Assembly (NCBI GenBank): GCA_973895155.1 | Contig: OZ316893.1 | Location: 16,926,001 to 16,990,000 of the forward strand | DNA length: 64,000 bases | Source of the DNA: Marsupella aquatica | Taxonomy: Eukaryota > Marchantiophyta | Direction of reading: 5' to 3' | Shown: positions 33,381 through 44,699 of the stretch, one piece after another | Layout of the letters: the number at the start of each line of letters is the position of its first letter | Numbering within the stretch: the first letter of the stretch is position 1 | Position numbers and translations under genes: made by a program | The notes under the pieces: generated by a model | Database searches by the model: none | Told to the model about the DNA's origin: nothing | What the model saw: the letters and a program-made list of their open reading frames with translations, nothing else

Positions 33381-36300
33381 CTAACTAGTGGAGGGAATGT
33401 CAGTATCTTCCACTATAACTACGTTAGGTCTATCCTGGACGATGGATCGTGATCGTGGAATGTATGGCATGACAATGGACCAATCTGAGTCATCTGGATA
33501 GGGTAGGTAAAAACATTGTTCAAGGTGATGGGGGAACGCAAAGGGATCTAAGGACCTCCAGTTTGAGCTGATGACACTATTTGCGGTTGTCTTCAACCGG
33601 GTAAAACCGCATGCATCATCTTCACATGTCCGGTTGTGGCCCACAAGATTCATCTTGAACCATTTGCACTTTAATACCACTTCCTCCAAAGTAGTATGTG
33701 CATGGTACTTTATGGTAAGGATTTCCTCAATCTTTCCATAATGGGCGACGGTGGACCGAATGGGATTCCTGTTTGATGTGCTACTCTGTGAATCCTGGGT
33801 GAACCAACCCATCACCCCACAATCTTGTGTAGCTGCCCTCTTCTCATCAAGTCGTTCAACACGAAAATGTCTCCCCTTGGACCACATGGCTGTCCGAGTC
33901 GTGACTATAAGTAGTGGACCATGAATCAAGGTATGAAGCTTATCAGTCACCTTTGGGAAGTGTGATATGCTCTCCCCAATACCCACCAAGGCATCCACTT
34001 CTAGCATCTTTGACTTCATGTATGGGTGAAACTTGGGAAATAATCGTGGTCGCCGACTATTTTTCTTCTCCTCCTCATAAAATGTTGTCCACTCCCCTAC
34101 AACCTCTGGTGAATTATACAACATAAATGTTGTGAGCTGCAAACGCTCCGCTGAGCTCAAGAGACGCTCTCCTGATGCCCCAGTGAGTCTATCATCCTCA
34201 TAGTCCGCCTCTCGCGCTGCCTCATGTATCCATCCCCTAGGAGCGTTAGGATCTAGTGTGGCAACTATGTTTGTACAATAAAACATACTCTCTGCTCCAA
34301 GATGACGCTCTGCAATGCTACCTTCCACCCTAGCGCGATTAGAGACGTACGACTTCATCACCCCCATATAACGCTCAACCCAATACATCCATCGACAATG
34401 CACTGGGCCTGCAATTGCAACCTCATGCACTAAATGTATGAGAAAATGAACCTGGCCATCAAAGAAAGAGGGAGGGAGTGCCTTCTCCAACTTACAAATA
34501 ACCTCTACTCCAAATATCTCCATTGCAGCAGTTTCATCCTCCTGTACCTCCTTCTGACATACCCATCTCAAAAGCTTTCCCAATGACCAAAGGGCATCAC
34601 GAAGTTCCTCACTACCCAATCCAATAATCGCAACTGGAATGACATGTTCTAGTAACCGATGATAATCATGTGTTTTCAAGTAAGATGGCCATTTTGGAGA
34701 ATCATCCCCCCCAAATGCTTTTCGGAGATTTGCGCCATAACCTGTGGGAAACCTCATTGACCCAGTATGTCTGCGAAACTCAGTGCGCTCTGCCCTAGTC
34801 AAAACCCAAGGTGGATGGATGCTAGGGGGGTCTCCAGGGGGGTCCAAAGATGGCCAAAAACCAAGAAGACCATGCATCCCCATCTCCTCACAACTTTCTC
34901 TCCAATTGTGGTTCTTCTCCCCATATAGATGACGAATCAATGACCTCCCCACATTCCCCTCAATGTGCATCGGATCTAACAAGTGATTAATGGGCATCTC
35001 TGACCAATATGGCAACTGTGATAATGCAGACAAACGGGTCATCCCACATCTGAGAAATTGTAATGGATCATCTGGGTCTTGAACTCTTTGCCATACCTCT
35101 CTCCAATATGCTGGATCCTTTCGCTGAGGTTGAGGACGGGTATCAGGTTGGCCCTCATCAGTGTCATACAGGAAGTGGTCACTCCTCCAAGGATGGTCTG
35201 CTGGAAGATATTTAGTATGACCAATGTAAACTATCTTCCGCAAAGTAGTTGACTTGCGTCTTGCCACTCCCTCCAAATCTGGTCCACATGAAGGGCAAGC
35301 TCGATAGCCTGATGTTTGCAATCCAGAGATATATCCAAACCCTATGATTGGTCAAGGGACAGCCAGCCAATGAAAGAAGGTTAGAGAAAAGAATACAATT
35401 TTTAATTAAGTGCAAGATTGATGAAATAGGGTTAAATTATTTGCAAGGTTTACTGTGATTACCTGGTAAATCATGCATGGTCCACATAAGAATGGCCTTG
35501 AGGGTGAATGCGCGAGATAAACCTCCAGTGTTGCGACGTCCGTCATAACAATCCACTCCCCTCCAAAGTTGCAAAAGCTCATCAATCAAAGGTTGCAAGT
35601 AGATGTCAATCTTTTTTACTTGCTTAGGACCCGGGATGATCATTGAGAGTAGTAGATGACCTTTCTTCATGGCCATCCATGGAGGGATATTGTAGTTTGT
35701 TAGAACTACTGGCCATACTGAATATGGTTTTGCTTTACCTGCCAATGCAAAAGGGCTAATACCATCTGCTGCCAATCCAAGTCTCACATGTTGTGGGTCA
35801 GTTTTGAACTCACCCCATCTATCCTCTACAAATTGATTGGCAGGAGAGTCAACCATCATTCGCATGGCACTGGAGTCTGTACCCTTATCAGAACGATGTT
35901 GTGAGTGCCATACCATATACTTAGCCAACTCTGCACAACGGTATTGATTTCGCAATCGAGGGATGAGAGGAAAATACCGCATAACTTTTTGAGGCACCTT
36001 CCCTGTCAACATGTCATCACGGTACCGCGGCTTCTCACACTCAGGACATATGATTGCATTTTCATGCTCACCCCTAAAAAGAATGCAGTCATTTACACAT
36101 GCATGTATCACTTCATACTTTAGACCAATGGACTTCAACACCTGTTTAGCCTCCTTCCAAGACCTTGGCATGTTGTTGCCTGGTGGTAAAATGCGATCAT
36201 GTAGGGTACGAAAAACATCATCCAAAAGTAGGTTGCTGGCCCCATGTCTTTGTTGCACATTCAACAATAACATTATTGCTGAGAGCCGAGATAACCTACT

Positions 36301-36567
36301 CCCCTCAAATATGCGAGTACGAGCATGACGTTGAGCCTTTTCCCATTCCTTCTGTTGGCCCCCCCTAAAAGGATGAGTGGTGTTGTCATCGGTGAAACCC
36401 ATCTCCTCCATACCAATATCAGCATCATCTTCATAAAATTGGTTCATGAGCTCATCCATGGCCTCCTCATCTTCAAGCCGATCTTGGGTAGAGTCATCAT
36501 CCTCATGTTGTACCTCATTCTCCTCCCCATCATTCGCCACCATGGCCTCAACAAGGTGTTGCCGCAT
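33381..36567 (-). CDS. TNP2-type CACTA transposase, complete-looking
   Basis: Exon 36567-35463 and exon 35341-33381 are joined by a 121-bp GT-AG intron (CCAG|GTAATC to CATAG|GGTTTG), giving about 1021 codons in one frame from ATG 36567. An upstream exon may be spliced on at an acceptor near 36612. Order: acidic head, 'VIHACVNDCILFRGEHENA' with CxxC 'CPECEKPRYR', 'VWPVVLTNYNIPPWM', 'MIIPGPKQVKKIDIYLQPL', 'GLQTSGYRACPSCGP', 'HLLDPMHIEGNVGRSLI', DUF4218-like 'FFDGQVHFLIHLVHEVAIAG' and 'RARVEGSIAERHLGAES', and DUF4216-like 'HYGKIEEILTIKYH' near the end. It excises the element at its CACTA ends. A similar intron lies in the decayed copy at 4.5-7.2 kb. No stop is seen. Confidence 0.9.
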
Positions 36568-36771
36568 AGCTCGTGATATTACCCCAATATCAGGCACCAC
36601 AAATTGATTCTATCATACAACATCAATGCATGCAATCTCATCAACATCAATATTGTGAACAACCAATTATCCAATGTTAAAAATGGAAAAGAATCCGATA
36701 TATATATGTATATATGTAAGTCCAAGAAACTATCTTGGACGGGAACGTAGGGACAATTTTGGTGCATCCCA

Positions 36772-38022
36772 CTAATAATCACACAATAACTCCTCACCAG
36801 CTCTAATGGTCCTAACAGCGACCGTCATGATGTGATCATCCATATGTTTCACAAAATATGGAGCTCTAGGTGGACCAAACATCTGGATCCACTCTACATT
36901 AGCCTCCAAATCTCTACCTCTACCCGTGGTACTATTGATGTACCCTGCTAAATTACAATTCCGAACAGGGTCACCATCAATCATCCTACAATGCCACGGC
37001 CTAGTGAAGACCTCGTCTGGGTCTGAGTCCATCCTTAATGCGTACACCCCCCAACTTGGGTGTTGACGCAACAAAATGTTCCAACTCTTAGCGTTGTATA
37101 CAGCTCCAATTTAAGGGATAAGGTGCTCTCCATCATAGCCACGTCTCCATGGCTTTGGAGGGACAATAATGTCCTCCAAAGCATATAGACCATATCCTAT
37201 ATCAGCACCAATGGAGGAATCTTTCACTATCCAAGAGTGACCCCATATCTCAACCGGTTCATTAATAGGAATGTAGTCTGGAAATTTGAAGAGACTAGGA
37301 TCAAAGTCTTTCAAAATGTCAGCTGCCCTACCAGTGAGATAAGATGCTCCAAACCGTCCATCAACCCCAATATAATCTACGTTGTTGGATGGTCGGGCAC
37401 TGCCAAACACCTCCTCCCTGTTGTCTACCTGTTCCAGTGGCTCATATTGCCGTCTACGTCTACGAGACCGTGGTCGTGTACGTAGGACTCTTGTACACCC
37501 AACCTCCGGTCGAGAGACCGGTTCACCCTCTACATGCTCGACTATGGGGATAGGAGCAGGGGGGCTAAGAGGTGGATGGGCAAGGGGGGATGCAAGCAAG
37601 TCCCTTGCCCTTGCTAGAAACCCTTCTAGCCACACAACATCATCAACCAAAGGAGGTGGGGGTCTACGAGGCACCTATTTCAACACACAATAAATTAAGT
37701 AGTGTTATTTGAATGCAAGCTAATTATATACAATATTTCACCAATTGCCGTTTCATGAAATGAAAGGGGGGATGTATGTATAATTATTTACCTGGCTAGG
37801 CAAATAACCTGGCATATCACCCTCATGGCGACCATAGTTCTCAATGTGCTCACAAGTCTCCCAGGCATGTCGAACCACAAGTCCCTTGCATCTCACACAC
37901 CAGCAAGGTATGGGCCCTAGTGGAGCACGAGGACGGTCAAGAGGAGGGGGTGGAGGAACCTCCCCCTCGGACAAGCTCGTGTCAGAGTCTGAATCCGATG
38001 TGGAACTATCGGATGTAGACAT
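36772..38022 (-). pseudogene. Zinc-cluster/SET-domain protein of the second CACTA, two stops
   Basis: The zinc exon 38022-37792 (231 nt) starts at ATG and has 'CWCVRCKG...CEHIENYGRH'. Its CAG|GTAAAT donor joins in phase to an exon starting at 37674 after AAATAG. The SET exon has a Pro/Arg-rich linker ('RTRPRSRRRRRQYEPL'), then 'ADIGYGLYALEDI', 'GDPVRNCNLAGYINSTTGRG', 'ANVEWIQMF' and 'RTIRAGEELLCDY'. TAA at 37111-37113 interrupts the middle of the domain. The last codons read DY-TAG-WD where the other copy reads HYEWD. Layout, exon length and phase match the copy at 7.4-8.6 kb although the sequences are well diverged. Presumed role: a lysine methyltransferase acting on chromatin, possibly to keep the element expressed. 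Confidence 0.7.
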
Positions 38023-39197
38023 CTACATACATATCCAACATGTAAGTTAGATTAAACAACTTCTTGTGTCGATGTATATACAAACATAATTAAGGAGATT
38101 TACATAGAGAGACATTGCCCTACGTACCTCAATGATACCCGCGCTTTGCTGTGCCTATTGGGCTATATTCTCGACACACAAAGTGTGGGATATCCAAAGT
38201 CTCTGCAAGGTGGGCATTTCAATAGTGAGCTAAGTGAAAAAAGTGCACGACATGCACACCTCGGCAAACGATGTGTCAAACTTGCCAAAGTAAACCTCTA
38301 TGTTACAACCTGAGGAGAATACATGGATGGGCCAAGAAACATCATACCTCTTGGATGCGCGGTCTCACGCTATGCATAGTGCATTATCAAAAAAGACTAC
38401 CAACCCCCCTCAAAAAAACTAATTAACCTACCCCTCCATGCCAAAATCAAGGTACTGCACATCATATCCAAACACAAACATTAGCCTAACAATGGCTTCA
38501 TGTTATCATAAGAAAATGTACAACACTATCCTCATAAAAACCCTAAACCAATGTCTCAAGCAAGACTATATAAGAATTGCATCATTATAGCCTAACATAT
38601 TAGGTATGCACAACCAGAGTAAAATTATCCCCCAAAAAATGAAAATCAAGAACAAACCCAAAAATTGTATCCGTGAAGAAGGAACTAGTATGCACAAGAG
38701 TCACATGCACGTCACGGTCACCCTCCCAGTGAGGTATGTATCACCCTACATCAAAAAACCTGTCAATTCAAATGGAAAGAAAATGTTAACACAACCATAC
38801 CCAACCCAAATTCAAAAAACCCCAAAACTCTAGAATCCATACCCAATTCAACCCATTTAACTAAACACATCACACCCCCTTAATTTGGGAAAGAAAAGGT
38901 GCATCCGAAAGAATTCTACGAGGGGTCCGATACTATAAGAAACGAACAAACCTTGGCAAACAAAAGGCAACCCATTAACAACGAGGGGTCCGATGTCAAA
39001 CATATCGGAAGGTCCGATACCAATACCGATGTTCTCGGCTTCGGAAAGTCCGAAGCAATTTGCATCGGACGCAACAGGCCAGATTTCAAAAAAGAAGTCC
39101 CGACGCTGGTGCGAAGACCCGCGAGTCGGGACAAGCTTTGCACTTGACACTTAGGCTATTGTCGAGGCTGGGAGGGGAGCTCAAAGGAGGAGGGGAG
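38023..39197. promoter_or_regulatory. Divergent intergenic region of the second CACTA
   Basis: Lies between the zinc-cluster gene (leftward) and the TNPA-like gene (rightward). 38920-39080 holds a compact set of TCCGAT/ATCGGA words, the same as in the subterminal arrays. They sit just upstream of the TNPA-like start, so the element's own DNA-binding protein may regulate this promoter. No TATA assignment made. Confidence 0.45.
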
Positions 39198-40166
39198 ATG
39201 GTGGGAGGCGAATCTGGTGGTGGGGATGGGGCTGGACCTTCTCGGGCATACGATGAGGTGATGAAGGAGATTTTTGTTGCTAGGGCCGGGTTGAGTGTGG
39301 AGGATGCAGCTAGAGTAGTCCCGCTTTTGCAGACCTTGTTTGATGCCTCAAAGATTGAGGCTGAGAAAGCTGCTGTAGCAGCCATTGCAGCTGCAAAGAA
39401 GAAGAAGAAGGAGGCAAAGAGAAGCAGGGCAGATGCAGAGGAGTCTCTCTCTCCTCGAAAACGAGAGAAGAAGCTTCAGAGGGAGGCTAGGGAAGCTGAG
39501 AAGGGGCGAGTAGAGGAGCTCAAGCGAAAGGAAGCAAAGAGAGCTTTGAGGCCTGAGCTACCCCTAAACTCAGGTGGCTCTCCATTACCCAAGGGCTACA
39601 ATCTCTTTCGCAGCCAATTCAAACAAGTGGTGCGGGCCAATTTGGGGCCATTAGATTACTGGGGCAAGAAGAAGGAGGAAGAGAAATCCAGAATTCGAGA
39701 GCAAGTGAAAGAACGATTCAAGAACGGGGCACACATTGATGATAGGTTCTTGAACAAGAGGATATCCGCCTCACTCTCAGACATGTGAAACCATCAAAGA
39801 GAGAAATTCAGGAACTACCTTGCTGAGATGCCGATGGATGCAGAGGTGGTCAGGGAGCATGGCTGTCCAGATGCGCTTTCCTCAGATGAGTGGGCAGCTT
39901 GGCTTGAGGAGGAACTAGCAGTCCGAGCCTGGCTGCAAAAACGTCACTACAATCTCGAAATCAGCCTGGCAGAGGAGAAGAGGAAAGCTGGAGAGGAAAT
40001 TGACATCCTCCCCCTCCAACAGATGCTACGACAGTGGCATGCACAAGAGGTAAGACTCCCCAAGCCACCAAAGGACATCATAGCAGCTTTGCAGCGAGTG
40101 CAAGGTCGACCTGTGGTCACTCACCGGATGGGGCAAGGCGGCTCCAATCGACTGAAGGCCGAATTT

Positions 40167-40759
40167 GTAAGTCCCCTCTCCCTCCTCCCTAGCTCCTCCC
40201 CCCGACCACCTGACCTTCTGTTGTGAAGAGTGACCATTTTTTAGCCTCCAAATGCTTTAAACCCTTTGCGGCCCGATGGTGTAATTTGCTCTCGGCCCTG
40301 TGCTTTCCGATAGGTGTCCGATTCTTTCTGCATCGGACCCGGCATCGGACCTCTTGTTATTCATTTTTTGGCACTAACGTTCCAAGGCAGTTCCGATGCT
40401 AAGACAATCGGATGGAGAATCGGACCCCTCGTGGAAAGTTTAATTATCAGGTTTTGTGGCATTTTTAGGGGGCTTATAGCAATAACTGTTTAACTTTGGT
40501 ATTAGGTTTTAGGGGTTTCATGATTGAGTAGCACTTTGTGGAGTTTTTTAAATTAGGGTTAAATTTGAGAACTAGTTTGATTAGGGGTTTATATATAGGG
40601 TATAGGATATGTATGGGTATGTGGCAGGGGTCCTATTTTAAATTAGGGTTTACTATGATAACAGTTTTAATGAGGGGTATGTAGGGTGTGCATTATGGGA
40701 TCCAAGATTGCTTGGTTTCATGCTAATGGGATATTTTGTTTGGGACTGTGAACTGCCAG
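40167..40759 (+). other. Intron 1 of the TNPA-like gene, with TCCGAT words
   Basis: 593-bp intron. 40270-40435 contains at least six TCCGAT/ATCGGA-type words, for example GGTGTCCGATTC and GCATCGGACC, matching the subterminal arrays. Confidence 0.55.
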
Positions 40760-41017
40760 GAAAAGGAGTGGGGTAGACCTATTGGGCCATCCGAGAGGGA
40801 TTTGGCAAAGAGGAATGGACCCCGCGCTCTTAAGCGCCACCTTGAGGATGAGTTGGGAGAGGTTTGTGTTCCCCCTAGGTTAGGAAAATGTTTTTGGTTA
40901 TGGTGAATTTGTTAGAGTTTTGGAGGCCCTATATAAACTAATTTAACAACAATTTAATCCTAGCTATGTATTGCGTAGGAGGAGGAGTCAGGATCGGATG
41001 AGGAGTCAGGTGGGGCA

Positions 41018-41107
41018 GGTGATGAGGATGCAGGTGATGAGGACGGTGGTGATGAGGATGCTGGTGATGAGGATGCTGGTGATGAGAATGCAGGTGATGA
41101 GGATGCA
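41018..41107 (+). repeat. Six 15-bp units encoding GDEDA
   Basis: Units of GGTGATGAGGATGCA with small changes, in frame within exon 3 of the TNPA-like gene, giving an acidic run. Confidence 0.85.
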
Positions 41108-42039
41108 GAGGATGCGGCAGGGTCGGCGAGAGTGGCCACGATTACCCCTATCCCTCATGTTGCCCCCACATCAGCAGAGGGTGCTGGTTCACATGATGCT
41201 GATGGTGTGGGCTCCCATCATTCAGCAGCATCACGGGGTGGTAGGCCCGGGCCGTCAGGGGGTAGTAGAGGTCGTGTGGGACCAGGCCATAGGTCCGGGG
41301 TACATAGTGCACCAGCTGGCCCTCCACGACGAGGGACTAGTGACATACAGGATGGTGGTTCTAGGGGGCGAGCGCCATCTCGTGAGTCTGGTGGGAGTAC
41401 AGCACGGCACGGGCCAGAGACAACACATGCAGGTGGAGCATCCCATCACTCGCGTAGGTCTACCGGAGAGGGCTCCTTCCACTCTGCTGTGTCGGGGGGT
41501 GGTGGGACATCTGTCTTGCCTGAGCACCGTAGTGGTGCATCTAGTGGTTCAGGGTCTAGACCTGCATCAGGCCAACCCACGCCATCCGCTGAGCAGGTGG
41601 CTACCACGGTTGTGGGTAGCCACCAACATGAGGGGTCTCGCGCTCCCGAACCTGTACCCCGCCCACGCTCTCGCCCAAAGAAGAAGAAGGGACGCAACAC
41701 ACCTTTTTAGAGGTTTGTGGTACATAGTGTCTGATAGCTTTGATTAGAGGTACCACATAGTGTAGGCCAGTTAGAGCCTCATTTTGGTGTTTCATGTAGC
41801 CGTCACCGGCCATATGGCTCTACTGCCTACCTAGGCCCATTTCATTTTGTACATATTGGGGTGTTCCCCATTGTGAAAACCTGATATTTAATTCAACCAC
41901 TACCTTGCTTTGAGCATGCTCTTTGGACCCTATTTTGTCAATCTCAGCCTGAACCCTAAACCTAAACCCCCAAATGATTCCCATGAATCCAATATTAAAC
42001 CCCCACAAACCCTAAATATCCATTATTAGTCAAGCCGGT

Positions 42040-42491
42040 GACCCAGCTCATATCCGATACAATACGCTACGGAACTTCCGAAGTAAACTATTTCGGACCC
42101 CTCCTCCCAAATGTCCGATATTTTCAGCATCGCAATTTGCGTTACACACCACTACGGATGTCCCGATACATATTGCTATGCAAACTCCGATATGTTTTAC
42201 ATCGGACTATCCCATATAAAATACATCGGACCCTTGATATTACCTTTTGGTGGGCCTATAGTATCCGATGAAATTAGAATCGGACACAAATTATCCGAAA
42301 CATTCAGTAACGGATGTACCGATTGTATCAGAAACGGAAATTCCGATGGATGTCCGATTGTTGATATCCGATGGGTGAAGTATGGGAAAGTGCGAAGTAA
42401 ATCACATCGAACGGGTCATTTTTCTGCGTCAAAATTTCTGAAGGGGTCCGATGTTGTTAGGATCGGAAAAAGGGCCGAAAATGTACTAGTG
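42040..42491. repeat. Right subterminal TCCGAT/ATCGGA array and TIR
   Basis: About twenty copies or near-copies of TCCGAT, ATCGGA and CCGATA occur in both orientations. TIR at 42463-42491, reading to GTACTAGTG. 41711-42039 between gene and array shows nothing. Confidence 0.75.
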
Positions 42492-43131
42492 ATTATGCAA
42501 AACTGCTAGCATTCTGTCATCTGATAAAAATGGGTCCATTCCACGAAAGAATGATGTTGCCAGTGTGTGGTTGGGGGTATTCCATTTTGGGACTTTTTTG
42601 TCTAGCAGTGATGGTTTCAGACCCGTAGGAAGGTAAATGAATCCTGCATGTACTCCAAAGGATCTTTCCTTCCCCCCACGGAAAATTCCCTTGTCTCGAT
42701 ATCCCAACTTCATGAGGTCCTTTGCCCATTTCTCTACACCATTTACCCAGTCAGGCTTCTCCTCTTTGTTGAACGTTGTGTCATAGAATTCTGAGATGCT
42801 AGACTCAACCATGCAATGCCTTGAAAGAGTGTTTTTGAAGTCACCAACTTCACGTTGAACACCCGTTGCAGTCGCACTGTCCCGAGCAGAGGAGGATCCA
42901 CCTTCAATTGCCCTTTTTTGCTTCTTTCTAGTACTGACCGCATCTACTGGAGCAATTGACTTCCCTTTCTCGACGGGTGTAAGTGGGTCAAATGGAGGCC
43001 TTGTATTGGCTTCAAATGCCTCTGGGGTGGCATCTATCTTTGTATCGCCACTACCAATGGCGTTTGACTTTCTCCCTAATCAATGGAAGGCAATGTTAGA
43101 TTTTGAGCGTATGGAAAACGCAAAGTATACT

Positions 43132-44658
43132 AACGCCCGACGCTGGCCAAACTTTCTCAAAGAGATGGAAGCAAATATATATATTTCTGGAACAAATGAG
43201 ACAAATGCAATCTAACATATATTGAATGGCATAGCAGCGCCAGGAGCTAACCAAAGAACTACAAATTATACTTACATTTTTTCCCGGACCTTGTTGATTC
43301 ACTTGGGACAGCAGTATCAACTTTCCCTTTCGCGCGAGGCTTCCGGCTTCGGTCAACGTGAACAACTATGGTCTCACAGTTCATTTGCAATTCTGTTGTG
43401 GACTTATCTACATTGTCCGCTAGTCCCTGCTTCATGTCAGAAACAATATTGACTGGTATCTGGGACTTAGAGAGCTTGTGGAAAGCATCCTTTTCTCGGT
43501 GATCAAAGGGCGAGTCCCATCTGTCTGTATCTAGGTACCATGGACAGTGGGTTCTCTCCCATTCACTTAAAGATCTCGCTGGGAAAATTCCCTCCGCGAG
43601 GTACGTAGAGTACAAATCACATAAATTGTCACCTTCTAATATTACCGTCCACTTCTGAAAAGCGGCAAGATATGCCCAGAAGTAATCAGGTCTAGTTACT
43701 TCCATGTGGATGTAAAATTGGTAGAGGTACATTTTTGCTCGCTTCTGGTTCTTCAAAGAGTAGTCCTCTTTGTCCGGATACTTTGAAGGCCACATTGTAT
43801 TAAAAAACTTACTCTTCACCGAGTCTCCGTATCTCTTGAAATCATTAGTAACTATATCAATGAGAGCTTCAAAAGATTCACATGCCCAGGCTTGCAAGCA
43901 ATTCTCGGGAATGATTTGTTGGACCTCTCTCAAAGCACACTGTAACATCCCCATTGCAATCCCCTATACATTGTTCCACGTAATCCAGGTATGACACCAC
44001 TATTTTACTGGATCATCATTGACGCTGTTCGGATGGAAGAATTGCCTTCGGAGCTCAGGATTGCAATGGGCGACAAGCAAAGTACTCCTGAGCTTGGGGT
44101 CGAGTGCGGAAACAGCAGTAAAAAGCCTGGCTTGGTCCATCGTACACAAGACGATATCTGGTTTCTTCTCTCGCTTATTTCTCTCTGTCACAGCATACAT
44201 TTCTGCGCACGTAGACAAAAAGTCCTCAAATTTTGGAATCAACAAAGGAGTGATTTTTGATGTTTTCACTGCCCACTCCTTGGTGGCCTCCTTCATCATT
44301 ACGGCATGCCTTGTGGAAACCTCCTCGGCCAACCAAGGGGTACCTAGGGCCGCAGCAGACTCCATGTCAAGCTTGAATTGGTTAGAATATGATTTAATCT
44401 TATTCTCACATAGAATATAGACAAGAGCCTCTTGAGGCATCTTCTCGTGTACCAGGATCCTTTCCGCGTCTTCAGCCTGATCTGCTCAAACTTCTTATAA
44501 TTCATAGGGTCGATGAGCTTACTATAGTACTCCAGGTCGTGAATCAAAATCCTCTTGATTCAATCTGCATCAAGGATCCATGACGGTTCGACCACGGCTT
44601 GTCCAAGCCTAAAGGAAAAGAAAGCAATTAGAAAAACATTTAAGCAGCGCCGGGCGCT
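43132..44658. repeat. GCGC palindromes in introns of the cargo gene (3 copies)
   Basis: 43132-43144 (AACGC-CCG-ACGCT) and 43236-43248 (AGCGC-CAG-GAGCT) lie in the 200-bp intron 43076-43275. 44646-44658 (AGCGC-CGG-GCGCT) lies in the intron between exons 1 and 2. Confidence 0.8.
43276..44608 (-). pseudogene. Middle exon of the ParB/methyltransferase-like gene
   Basis: Helical, unrecognised region with 'MESAAALGTPWLAEEVSTRH', 'PKFEDFLSTCAEMYAVTERN', 'TMDQARLFTAVSALDPKLRS', then 'QQIIPENCLQAWACESFEAL', 'FFNTMWPSKYPDKEDYSL' and 'DYFWAYLAAFQKWTVILEGD'. It ends in a basic linker, 'RSRKPRAKGKVD'. The frame shifts once near 44490 and has two in-frame TAG codons. I could not place a catalytic DPPY here. 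Confidence 0.6.
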
Positions 44659-44699
44659 TGTAAAACAATTCCTCTCCAAGATATGCTAAAAAGACAAAC

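Larger units (their letters stand above)
39198..41710 (+). pseudogene. TNPA-like accessory protein of the second CACTA, one in-frame TGA
   Basis: Exons 39198-40166, 40760-40861 and 40979-41710 join in phase 0 at TTT|GTAAGT...GCCAG|GAA and GAG|GTTTGT...CGTAG|GAG, about 600 codons. The N-terminus is Gly-rich, then a basic coiled coil ('AAAKKKKKEAKRSRAD', 'REAREAEKGRVEELKRKEAK'), a helical region ('KGYNLFRSQFKQVVRANLG', 'PKPPKDIIAALQRVQGRPVV'), an acidic GDEDA repeat (41018-41107) and a Ser/Gly/Arg-rich tail ending in a basic 'RPRSRPKKKKGRN'. TGA at 39786-39788 lies in frame after 'SASLSDM' and is followed by open sequence ('NHQREKFRNYLAEM'). Layout and position suggest a TNPA/TNPD-type DNA-binding partner of TNP2. 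I do not recognise a named domain. Confidence 0.6.
32650..42491. mobile_element. CACTA transposon with TNP2, zinc-cluster/SET and TNPA-like genes
   Basis: Ends are CACTAGTACATTTTTGGTC (from 32650) and, reversed, CACTAGTACATTTTCGGCCC (from 42491), followed by TTTCCGAT in both. The 3-bp duplication ATT lies at 32647-32649 and 42492-42494. Length is 9842 bp. On the minus strand, 5' to 3', are a zinc-cluster exon, a SET exon and TNP2; on the plus strand is a three-exon accessory gene. Subterminal TCCGAT/ATCGGA words are dense at 32690-33200 and 42040-42475. It sits in exon 3 of the MULE cargo gene. Confidence 0.95.

Noticed and set aside
40971-41747. Overlapping 258-codon Met/Val/Arg-rich ORF
   Set aside because: Out-of-frame shadow of the GDEDA repeat and exon 3; the spliced frame explains the region.
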